64,000 bases of DNA. It comes from Bombus terrestris. Taxonomy: Eukaryota > Arthropoda > Insecta > Hymenoptera > Apidae. The notes beneath the pieces are model-generated. The model was not told the origin of the DNA. It worked only from the letters and a program-made list of their open reading frames with translations, and searched no databases. The translations under genes were made by a program, and so were the position numbers. The DNA lies in assembly GCF_910591885.1 (NCBI RefSeq), contig NW_025963558.1, positions 1-64,000 of the forward strand, read 5' to 3'. Within the stretch, counting starts at the first letter, position 1, and each line of letters begins with the position of its first letter. Shown piece after piece: positions 1 to 8,960 of the stretch.

Positions 1-110
1 GAGTATTACGTTATAACGTATGACGTCATGTGGTATTACGTTATTACGAATAACGTTATATTATGTTACGTCATGTAGTATTATTTTATCACGTATGACG
101 TCATGTAGTA

Positions 111-260
111 TTACTTTATGACGTATGACGTCATGTAGTATTACTTTATGACGTATGACGTCATGTAGTATTACTTTATGACGTATGACGTCATGTAGTA
201 TTACTTTATGACGTATGACGTCATGTAGTATTACTTTATGACGTATGACGTCATGTAGTA
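111..260 (+). repeat. Homogeneous type A run, 5 monomers
   Basis: Five identical type A 30-mers, flanked on the left by a variant with TTTTATCACG and on the right by a type B variant beginning TTTCGTTATAACG. The same flanks recur around other A runs (14158, 16887, 21416, 24145), so this is a HOR position at which A monomers have expanded. Confidence 0.92.
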
Positions 261-560
261 TTTCGTTATAACGTATGACGTTATGCAGTATTACGATATA
301 ACGTATGACGTTATGCAGTATTAGGTTATAACGTATGACGTCATGTAGTATTACTTTATGACGTATGACGTCATGTAGTATTACTTTATGACGTATGACG
401 TCATGTAGTATTTCGTTTTAACGTACAACGTTATATAGAATTACGATATAACGCACAACGTTATGTCGTATTACGTTATAACTTATCATGTCATGTAGTA
501 TTACGTTATAACGTATGACGTCATGTGGTATTACGTTATTACGAATATCGTAATATTGTA

Positions 561-710
561 TTACTTTATGACGTATGACGTCATGTAGTATTACTTTATG
601 ACGTATGACGTCATGTAGTATTACTTTATGACGTATGACGTCATGTAGTATTACTTTATGACGTATGACGTCATGTAGTATTACTTTATGACGTATGACG
701 TCATGTAGTA
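561..710 (+). repeat. Homogeneous type A run, 5 monomers
   Basis: Five identical A monomers follow a type G monomer and are again ended by the TTTCGTTATAACG variant. In most other HOR copies the place after this G holds only one to three A-like monomers, so the run is a local expansion. Confidence 0.9.
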
Positions 711-921
711 TTTCGTTATAACGTATGACGTTATGCAGTATTACGATATAACGTATGACGTTATGAAGTACTACGTTATAACGTATGACGTTATGTAGTG
801 TTACGTTATAATGTATGACGTTATGTAGCATTACGGTATTTCGAACAACGTTGTATTGTGTTACTTTATAACGTATGACGTTATGTAGTGTTACGTTATA
901 ACGTATGACGCCGTGTAGTAT

Positions 922-950
922 TACGTTATAAGTATAACATTATGTAGTAT
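922..950 (+). repeat. 29-bp monomer, class I HOR signpost (first of 17 copies)
   Basis: This monomer reads ATAAGTATAACATTATG and is one base short. I located 17 copies, starting at 922, 3051, 9600, 11909, 14998, 17727, 22256, 24985, 29304, 45863, 48127, 50526, 52310, 54004, 55698, 61277 and 63091. Each is preceded by a type B variant with GACGCCGTG and followed by one beginning TCACGTTATAGCG, so there is one per class I module. It shifts the 30-bp register by one base. None lies between 29.4 and 45.8 kb. Copies at 3051 and 29304 share ATGTTGTAT in place of ATGTAGTAT. Confidence 0.93.
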
Positions 951-1310
951 CACGTTATAGCGTATGACGTCATGTAGTATTACGTTATTACGAATATCGT
1001 AATATTGTGTTACTTTATGACGTATGACGTCATGTAATATTGCTTTATGACGTATGACGTCATGTAGTATTTCCTTATAACGTATGACGTTATGTAGTAT
1101 TACGATATAACGTATGACGTTATGCAGTACTACGTTATAACGTATGACGTTATGTAGTGTTACGTTATAACGTATGACGTTATGTATTAGTACGATATAA
1201 CGTATGACGTTATGCAGTATGAGGTTATAACGTATGACGTCATGTAGTTTTGCGTTATAACGTATGACGTCATGTAGTATTAGGTTATAACGTATGCCGT
1301 TATGTAGTAT

Positions 1311-1340
1311 TACGTTATAACATATGACGTCATGTAGTAA
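1311..1340 (+). repeat. Reference monomer type K
   Basis: Type K contains TAACATATGACGTCATG and ends in GTAGTAA, immediately before a C-D pair. It retains the CRE-type ATGACGTCAT but has ACAT in place of ACGT in the left arm. The fixed trio K-C-D is one of the most frequent building blocks of both HOR classes. Confidence 0.86.
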
Positions 1341-1460
1341 TACGATATAACGTACAACGTTATATAGAATTACGATATAACGCACAACGTTATGTCGTAT
1401 TACGTTATAACGTATCATGTCATGTAGTATTACGTTATTACGAATAACGTTATATTGTGT

Positions 1461-1490
1461 TACCTTATAACGTGTGACCTTTTGTTGTAT
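1461..1490 (+). repeat. Reference monomer type J
   Basis: Type J contains CGTGTGACCTTTTGTTG, has lost the right dyad arm, and is the least ACGT-rich type. It lies between E and F. A close relative with ACCTTATGTTG (as at 2631-2660) takes the same place in another part of the HOR. Confidence 0.86.
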
Positions 1491-1850
1491 TACGTTATAA
1501 CGTATAAAGACATGTAGTATTACGTTGTAACGTATGACGTCATGTAGTATTACTTTATGACGTATGACGTCATGTAGTATTACCTTATGACGTATGACGT
1601 CATGTAGTATTATGTTATAACATATGCCGTCATGTAGTGTTACGTTATAACATATGACGTCATGTAATATTACGATATAACGTACAGCGTTATATAGAAT
1701 TACGATATAACGCACAACGTTATGTCGTATTACGTTATACCGTATGACGTTATATTGTGTTACTTTATGACGTATGACGTCATGTAGTATTACTTTATGA
1801 CGTATGCCGTCATGTAGTATTACGTTATAATATATGACGTCATGTAGTAA

Positions 1851-1880
1851 TACGATATAACGTACAACGTTATATAGAAT
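1851..1880 (+). repeat. Reference monomer type C
   Basis: Type C has the longest inverted repeat seen: 9-bp arms ATATAACGT and ACGTTATAT around spacer ACA. It is almost always followed directly by type D, forming a C-D pair repeated throughout both HOR classes. A sub-variant with ACGTTACAT marks many class II copies, and one with ACAGCGTTATAT is found in both classes. Confidence 0.9.
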
Positions 1881-1910
1881 TACGATATAACGCACAACGT
1901 TATGTCGTAT
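1881..1910 (+). repeat. Reference monomer type D
   Basis: Type D follows type C. It reads ATAACGC-ACA-ACGTTAT over the dyad, so one arm pair is broken (inner C against A). It ends in GTCGTAT instead of GTAGTAT, which makes it easy to spot. A GTTGTGTCG sub-variant marks a subset of class II copies. Confidence 0.88.
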
Positions 1911-2060
1911 TACGTTATAACGTATCATGTCATGTAGTATTACGTTATAACGAATGACGTTATGGAGTATTACGTTATAACGTATGACGCCATGTGGTAT
2001 TACGTTATTACGAATAACGTTATATTATGTTACTTTATGACCTATGACGTCATGTAGTAT

Positions 2061-2090
2061 TACTTTATGACGTATGACGTCATGTAGTAT
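2061..2090 (+). repeat. Reference monomer type A (CRE-type, homogeneous)
   Basis: Type A starts TACTTTATGACG and ends CATGTAGTAT. Positions 7-23 form the inverted repeat ATGACGT-ATG-ACGTCAT, and positions 14-23 are the perfect 10-bp palindrome ATGACGTCAT. It has 10 G+C in 30 and two CpG. It is the commonest and most uniform type, forms runs of identical copies, and is also scattered singly among other types. Uniformity suggests it is the most recently amplified type. Confidence 0.95.
2074..2083. promoter_or_regulatory. CRE-type palindrome ATGACGTCAT (representative of hundreds)
   Basis: ATGACGTCAT contains TGACGTCA, the known high-affinity site for CREB/ATF-type and some other bZIP dimers in animals, fungi and plants. 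Every type A and K monomer has it, as do many B sub-variants, so by eye about half of all monomers carry one. The sequence shows the site; binding in this organism is not shown. No gene is nearby, so if bound it would act as a binding array and not as a promoter element. Confidence 0.6.
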
Positions 2091-2570
2091 TACTTTATGA
2101 CGTATGACGTCATGTAGTATTACTTTATGACGTATGACGTCATGTAGTATTACTTTATGACGTATGACGTCATGTAGTATTACTTTATGACGTATGACGT
2201 CATGTAGTATTACTTTATGACGTATGACGTCATGTAGTATTACTTTATGACGTATGACGTCATGTAGTATTACTTTATGACGTATGACGTCATGTAGCAT
2301 TACTTTATGACGTATGACGTCATGTAGTATTTCGTTATAACGTATGACGTTATGCAGTATTACGATATAAAGTATGACGTTATGCAGTATTAGGTTATAA
2401 CGTATGACGTCATGTAGTATTACTTTATGACGTATGACGTCATGTAGTATTACTTTATGACGTATGACGTCATGTAGTATTTCGTTTTAACGTTCAACGT
2501 TATATAGAATTACGATATAACGCACAACGTTATGTCGTATTACGTTATAACTTATCATGTCATGTAGTAT

Positions 2571-2600
2571 TACGTTATAACGTATGACGTTATGTAGTAT
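2571..2600 (+). repeat. Reference monomer type B
   Basis: Type B differs from A mainly in the left part and one right-arm base. It contains the 14-bp perfect palindrome TACGTTATAACGTA at positions 1-14, overlapping the dyad ATAACGT-ATG-ACGTTAT at positions 7-23. It carries three CpG, all in ACGT. Common sub-variants have ACGTCAT as right arm, or CAG, GTG or GAG near the 3' end. Confidence 0.9.
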
Positions 2601-2630
2601 TACGTTATTACGAATAACGTTATATTGTGT
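2601..2630 (+). repeat. Reference monomer type E
   Basis: Type E carries left arm ATTACGA, spacer ATA and right arm ACGTTAT, so two of seven dyad pairs are mismatched, but it contains the perfect palindrome ATAACGTTAT. It ends in ATTGTGT. It is related to type G, which has the same left arm with a matching right arm. E copies ending ATTATGT instead of ATTGTGT precede the 15-bp junctions. Confidence 0.88.
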
Positions 2631-2660
2631 AACTTTATAACGTATGACCTTATGTTGTAT

Positions 2661-2690
2661 TACGTTATAACGTATAAAGACATGTAGTAT
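2661..2690 (+). repeat. Reference monomer type F
   Basis: Type F is recognised by CGTATAAAGACATG. The right dyad arm is lost (AAGACAT in place of ACGTTAT), but the left 14-bp palindrome TACGTTATAACGTA is intact. It normally follows the monomer ending TTGTTGTAT or TATGTTGTAT in the fixed order E-J-F. Confidence 0.87.
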
Positions 2691-2720
2691 TACGTTATAA
2701 CGTATGACGTCATGTGGTAT

Positions 2721-2750
2721 TACGTTATTACGAATATCGTAATATTGTAT
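2721..2750 (+). repeat. Reference monomer type G
   Basis: Type G contains the inverted repeat TATTACGA-ATA-TCGTAATA (8-bp arms, 3-bp spacer). Compared with type B, both arms have changed at matching positions, so pairing is kept. A class II sub-variant reads GAATTTCGTAATATT, which keeps the arms but alters the spacer. Copies end in ATTGTAT or ATTGTGT and usually precede a type A monomer. Confidence 0.88.
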
Positions 2751-2960
2751 TACTTTATGACGTATGACGTCATGTAGTATTACTATATGACGTATGACGT
2801 CATGTAGTATTACTATATGACGTATGACGTCATGTAGTATTAGGTTATAACGTATGGCGTTATGTAGTATTACGATATAACGTATGACGTTATGCACTAC
2901 TACGTTATAACGTATGACGTTATGTAGTGTTACGTTATAATGTATGACGTTATGTAGCAT

Positions 2961-2990
2961 TACGGTATTTCGAACAACGTTGTATTGTGT
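2961..2990 (+). repeat. Reference monomer type H (class I only)
   Basis: Type H is the most diverged 30-mer, with GGTATTTCGAACAACG and the end TTGTATTGTGT. It keeps AACGTT but the dyad is largely lost. It sits about 90 bp upstream of most 29-mers (for example 2961 before 3051, 14898 before 14998) and so marks class I modules. It is absent before the 29-mer at 48127, where a local rearrangement removed it. Confidence 0.85.
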
Positions 2991-3050
2991 TACTTTATAA
3001 CGTATGACGTTATGTAGTGTTACGTTATAACGTATGACGCCGTGTAGTAT

Positions 3051-4129
3051 TACGTTATAAGTATAACATTATGTTGTATCACGTTATAGCGTATGACGTT
3101 ATGTAGTATTACGTTATTACGAATATCGTAATATTGTGTTACTTTATGACGTATGACGTCATGTAATATTGCTTTATGACGTATGACGTCATGTAGTATT
3201 TCCTTATAACGTATGACGTTATGTAGTATTACGATATAACGTATGACGTTATGCAGTACTACGTTATAACGTATGACGTTATGTAGTGTTACGTTATAAC
3301 GTATGACGTTATGTATTAGTACGATATAACGTATGACGTTATGCAGTATGAGGTTATAACGTATGACGTCATGTAGTTTTGCGTTATAACGTATGACGTC
3401 ATGTAGTATTAGGTTATAACGTATGCCGTCATGTAGTATTACGTTATAACATATGACGTCATGTAGTAATACGATATAACGTACAACGTTATATAGAATT
3501 ACGATATAACGCACAACGTTATGTCGTATTACGTTATAACGTATCATGTCATGTAGTATGACGTTATTACGAATAACGTTATATTGTGTTACCTTATAAC
3601 GTGTGACCTTTTGTTGTATTACGTTATAACGTATAAAGACATGTAGTATTACGTTGTAACGTATGACGTCATGTAGTATTACTTTATGACGTATGACGTC
3701 ATGTAGTATTATGCTATAACATATGCCGTCATGTAGTAGTACGTTATAACATATGACGTCATGTAATATTACGATATAACGTACAGCGTTATATAGAATT
3801 ACGATATAACGCACAACGTTATGTCGTATTACGTTATACCGTATGACGTTATATTGTGTTACTTTATGACGTATGACGTCATGTAGTATTACTTTATGAC
3901 GTATGCCGTAATGTAGTATTACGTTATAACATATGACGTCATGTAGTAATACGATATAACGTACAACGTTATATAGAATTACGATATATCGCACAACGTT
4001 ATGTCGTATTACGTTATAACGTATCATGTCATGTAGTATTACGTTATAACGAATGACGTTATGGAGTATTACGTTATAACGTATGACGCCATGTGGTATT
4101 ACGTTATTACGAATAACGTTATATTATGT
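3051..4129 (+). repeat. Class I HOR module
   Basis: Second class I module. Diagnostic bases ATGCTATAAC, GTAGTAGTACG and GATATATCGC are shared with the modules at 11909, 29304, 45863, 52310, 54004 and 61277, and absent from those at 922, 14998 and 24985. At least two class I subfamilies therefore exist. Confidence 0.85.
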
Positions 4130-4279
4130 TACTTTATGACATATGACGTCATGTAGTATTACTTTATGACGTATGACGTCATGTAGTATTACTTTATGAC
4201 GTATGACGTCATGTAGTATTACTTTATGACGTATGACGTCATGTAGTATTACTTTATGACGTATGACGTCATGTAGTAT
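4130..4279 (+). repeat. Type A run, 5 monomers
   Basis: Five A monomers; the first has ACATATGACG. It opens the class II block after the E variant that ends ATTATGT. Its counterpart lies 26253 bp downstream near 30383 with the same copy number. Confidence 0.9.
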
Positions 4280-5777
4280 TATGTTATAACATATGCCGTC
4301 ATGTAGTATTACGTTAAAACATATGACGTCATGTAGTATTACGATATAACGTACAGCGTTATATAGAATTACGATATAACGCACAACGTTATGTCGTATT
4401 ACGTTATACCGTATGACGTTATATTGTGTTACTTTATGACGTATGACGTCATGTAGTATTACTTTATGACGTATGACGTCATGTAGTATTATGTTATAAC
4501 GTATGACGTCATGTAGTATTACGTTATAACATATGACGTCATGTAGTAATACGATATAACGTACAACGTTATATAGAATTACGATATAACGCACAACGTT
4601 GTGTCGTATTACGTTATAACTTATCATGTCATGTAGTATTACGTTATAGCGTATGACGTCATGTACTATTACGTTATTATGAATTTCGTAATATTGTGTT
4701 ACTTTATGACGTATGACGTCATGTAGTATTACTTTATGACGTATGACGTCATGTAGTATTACTTTATGACGTATGACGTCATGTAGTATTACTTTATGAC
4801 GTATGACGTCATGTAGTATTACGATATAACGTACAACGTTATATAGAATTACGATATAACGCACAACGTTATGTCGTATTACGTTATAACATATCATGTC
4901 ATGTAGTATTACGTTATAACGTATGACGTTATGTAGTATTACGTTATTACGAATAACGTTATATTGTGTAACTTTATAACGTATGACCTTATGTTGTATT
5001 ACGTTATAACGTATAAAGACATGTAGTATTACGTTATAACGTATGACGTCATGTGGTATTACGCTATTACGAATATCGTAATATTGTATGACTTTATGAC
5101 GTATGACGTCATGTAGTATTAGGTTATAACGTATGACGTTATGTATTATTACGATATAACGTATGACGTTAAGCAGTATTAGGTTAAAACGTATGACGTT
5201 ATGTAGTATTAGGTTATAACGTATGACGTAATGTAGTTTTACGTTACAACGTATGACGTTATGTAGTATTACGTTACCACGAATAACGTTATATTGTGTT
5301 ACTTTATAACGTGTGACCTTTTGTTGTATCACGTTATAACGTATAAAGACATGTAGTATTACGTTGTAACGTATGACGTCATGTAGTATTACTTTATAAC
5401 ATATGCCGTCATGTAGTATTACGTTATAACATATGACGTCATGTAGTATTACGATATAACATACAGCGTTATATAGAATTACGATATAACGCACAACGTT
5501 ATGTCGTATTACGTTATACCGTATGACGTTATATTGTGTTACTTTATGACGTATGCCGTCATGTAGTATTACGTTATAACATATGACGTCATGTAGTAAT
5601 ACGATATAACGTACAACGTTACATAGAATTACGATATAACGCACAACGTTATGTCGTATTACGTTATAACGTATCATGTCATGTAGTATTATGTTATAAC
5701 GAATGACGTTATGGAGTATTACGTTATAACGTATGACGTCATGTGGTATTACGTTATTACGAATAACGTTATATTAT

Positions 5778-5792
5778 GTTACGTCATGTAGT
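5778..5792 (+). repeat. 15-bp half-monomer junction (one of 48 counted)
   Basis: After the E variant ending ATTATG, the sequence GTTACGTCATGTAG replaces the usual GTTAC-TTTATGACATATGAC-GTCATG, a loss of exactly 15 bp. Starts I read include 65, 5778, 6423, 6708, 7948, 8233, 8488, 8773, 10557, 10812, 13826, 14111, 16555, 16840, 32296, 32581, 33856, 34141, 35141, 35426, 36731, 37016, 38051, 38696, 38981, 40251, 41646, 41931, 43206, 43491, 49084, 49369, 51603, 53387, 55081, 58815 and 59100. Loss between short shared bases (AC before GTCATG) is a likely origin. All copies probably descend from one event spread by HOR amplification. Confidence 0.9.
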
Positions 5793-7834
5793 ATTACTTT
5801 ATGACGTGTGACGTCATGTAGTATTACTTTGTGACGTATGACGTCATGTAGTATTACTTTATGACGTATGACGTCATGTAGTATTACTTTATGACGTATG
5901 ACGTCATGTAGTATTACGTTACCACGAATAACGTTATATTGTGTTACTTTATAACGTGTGACCTTTTGTTGTATCACGTTATAACGTATAAAGACATGTA
6001 GTATTACGTTGTAACGTATGACGTCATGTAGTATTACTTTATAACATATGCCGTCATGTAGTATTACGTTATAACATATGACGTCATGTAGTATTACGAT
6101 ATAACATACAGCGTTATATAGAATTACGATATAACGCACAACGTTATGTCGTATTACGTTATACCGTATGACGTTATATTGTGTTACTTTATGACGTATG
6201 CCGTCATGTAGTATTACGTTATAACATATGACGTCATGTAGTAATACGATATAACGTACAACGTTACATAGAATTACGATATAACGCACAACGTTATGTC
6301 GTATTACGTTATAACGTATCATGTCATGTAGTATTATGTTATAACGAATGACGTTATGGAGTATTACGTTATAACGTATGACGTCATGTGGTATTACGTT
6401 ATTACGAATAACGTTATATTATGTTACGTCATGTAGTATTACTTTATGACGTGTGACGTCATGTAGTATTACTTTGTGACGTATGACGTCATGTAGTATT
6501 ACTTTATGACGTATGACGTCATGTAGTATTACTTTATGACGTATGACGTCATGTAGTATTTCGTTATAACGTATGACGTTATGCAGTATTACGATATAAC
6601 GTATGACGTTATGCGGTATTAGGTTATAACGTATGACGTTATGGAGTATTACGTTATAACGTATGACGTCATGTGGTATTACGTTATTACGAATAACGTT
6701 ATATTATGTTACGTCATGTAGTATTACTTTATCACGTATGACGTCATGTAGTATTACTTTATGACGTATGACGTCATGTAGTAATACGATATAACGTACA
6801 ACGTTATATAGAATTACGATATAACGCACAACGTTGTGTCGTATTACGTTATAACTTATCATGTCATGTAGTATTACGTTATAGCGTATGACGTCATGTA
6901 CTATTACGTTATTACGAATTTCGTAATATTGTGTTACTTTATGACGTATGACGTCATGTAGTATTACTTTATGACGTATGACGTCATTTAGTATTACGAT
7001 ATAACGTACAACGTTATATAGAATTACGATATAACGCACAACGTTATGTCGTATTACGTTATAACATATCATGTCATGTAGTATTACGTTATAACGTATG
7101 ACGTTATGTAGTATTACGTTATTACGAATAACGTTATATTGTGTAACTTTATAACGTATGACCTTATGTTGTATTACGTTATAACGTATAAAGACATGTA
7201 GTATTACGTTATAACGTATGACGTCATGAGGTATTACGCTATTACGAATATCGTAATATTGTATGACTTTATGACGTATGACGTCATGTAGTATTAGGTT
7301 ATAACGTATGACGTTATGTATTATTACGATATAACGTATGACGTTAAGCAGTATTAGGTTAAAACGTATGACGTTATGTAGTATTAGGTTATAACGTATG
7401 ACGTAATGTAGTTTTACGTTACAACGTATGACGTTATGTAGTATTACGTTACCACGAATAACGTTATATTGTGTTACTTTATAACGTGTGACCTTTTGTT
7501 GTATCACGTTATAACGTATAAAGACATGTAGTATTACGTTGTAACGTATGACGTCATGTAGTATTACTTTATAACATATGCCGTCATGTAGTATTACGTT
7601 ATAACATATGACGTCATGTAGTATTACGATATAACATACAGCGTTATATAGAATTACGATATAACGCACAACGTTATGTCGTATTACGTTATACCGTATG
7701 ACGTTATATTGTGTTACTTTATGACGTATGCCGTCATGTAGTATTACGTTATAACATATGACGTCATGTAGTAATACGATATAACGTACAACGTTACATA
7801 GAATTACGATATAACGCACAACGTTATGTCCTAT

Positions 7835-7859
7835 TACGTTATAACGTATCATGTAGTAT
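7835..7859 (+). repeat. 25-bp monomer from a 5-bp contraction, copy 1
   Basis: The parental monomer has CATGTCATGTAG; here one CATGT unit is gone, leaving TATCATGTAG and a 25-bp monomer. The direct 5-bp repeat explains the loss by slippage. The following monomer begins TATGTTATAACGAATG in all four copies, which suggests a single origin. Confidence 0.9.
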
Positions 7860-8960
7860 TATGTTATAACGAATGACGTTATGGAGTATTACGTTATAAC
7901 GTATGACGTCATGTGGTATTACGTTATTACGAATAACGTTATATTATGTTACGTCATGTAGTATTACTTTATGACGTGTGACGTCATGTAGTATTACTTT
8001 GTGACGTATGACGTCATGTAGTATTACTTTATGACGTATGACGTCATGTAGTATTACTTTATGACGTATGACGTCATGTAGTATTTCGTTATAACGTATG
8101 ACGTTATGCAGTATTACGATATAACGTATGACGTTATGCGGTATTAGGTTATAACGTATGACGTTATGGAGTATTACGTTATAACGTATGACGTCATGTG
8201 GTATTACGTTATTACGAATAACGTTATATTATGTTACGTCATGTAGTATTACTTTATCACGTATGACGTCATGTAGTATTACTTTATGACGTATGACGTC
8301 ATGTAGTAATACGATATAACGTACAACGTTACATAGAATTACGATATAACGCACAACGTTATGTCGTATTACGTTATAACGTATCATGTCATGTAGTATT
8401 ATGTTATAACGAATGACGTTATGGAGTATTACGTTATAACGTATGACGTCATGTGGTATTACGTTATTACGAATAACGTTATATTATGTTACGTCATGTA
8501 GTATTACTTTATGACGTGTGACGTCATGTAGTATTACTTTGTGACGTATGACGTCATGTTGTATTACTTTATGACGTATGACGTCATGTAGTATTACTTT
8601 ATGACGTATGACGTCATGTAGTATTTCGTTATAACGTATGACGTTATGCAGTATTACGATATAACGTATGACGTTATGCGGTATTAGGTTATAACGTATG
8701 ACGTTATGGAGTATTACGTTATAACGTATGACGTCATGTGGTATTACGTTATTACGAATAACGTTATATTATGTTACGTCATGTAGTATTATTTTATCAC
8801 GTATGACGTTATGCAGTATTACGATATAACGTATGACGTTATGCAGTATTAGGTTATAACGTATGACGTCATGTAGTATTACTTTATGACGTATGACGTC
8901 ATTTAGTATTACTTTATGACGTATGACGTCATGTAGTATTACTTTATGACGTATGACGTC

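Larger units (their letters stand above)
1..921 (+). repeat. Left-edge HOR fragment
   Basis: Begins inside a HOR unit: E variant, 15-bp junction at 65, A run at 111, B/C/D-like section, a second A run at 561, then the type H monomer near 831-860 and GACGCCGTG just before the first 29-mer. This is the usual order leading into a class I module. Confidence 0.85.
922..2030 (+). repeat. Class I HOR module
   Basis: Runs from the 29-mer through G, A, the K-C-D trio, E-J-F, a second K-C-D trio and the GTTATGGAG and GACGCCATG monomers to the E variant. It has two more A-like monomers than most modules (around 1551-1610). The same order follows all 17 29-mers, complete or shortened, which makes this the basic class I unit. 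Confidence 0.85.
2031..2330 (+). repeat. Type A run, 10 monomers
   Basis: Ten consecutive A monomers. The first has CCTATGACG and the ninth ends GTAGCAT; the other eight are identical. The GTAGCAT variant also occurs once inside the runs at 16077, 18806, 23335, 26064 and 28134, which shows that these runs are homologous but differ in copy number. Confidence 0.93.
5560..8085 (+). repeat. Long-range class II segment, left member
   Basis: Matches 37833-40388 at offset 32273, then 32303 after one extra monomer in the far copy near 39240. Shared oddities include ACGTCATTTAG (6982 and 39285), the 25-mer, and two 15-bp junctions 645 bp apart. The left limit is where the far copy switches from class I-like TATGGCG monomers. 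Confidence 0.85.
4130..8960 (+). repeat. Class II HOR block 1
   Basis: Defined by the marker GTTACCACGAATAAC (around 5274, 5914 and 7444), the C variant with ACGTTACAT, GAATTTCG type G copies and CATGAGGTATTACGC. No 29-mer occurs. Several 15-bp junctions and one 25-mer are present. The 2.5 kb at 5.56-8.08 kb recurs near 37.8-40.4 kb. Confidence 0.85.

Noticed and set aside
2031..2330. Rho-independent terminators or riboswitch-like hairpins at the dyads
   Set aside because: Arms are short and AT-rich, no T-run follows, and they repeat in every monomer, so they are a satellite property and not individual signals.
2961..2990. CENP-B box-like TTCGAACAACG in type H and TTTCGTTATAACG in a type B variant
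   Set aside because: The TTCG start is present but the required CGGG end is absent, so only part of the known box matches; such a match is expected by chance in ACGT-rich repeats.
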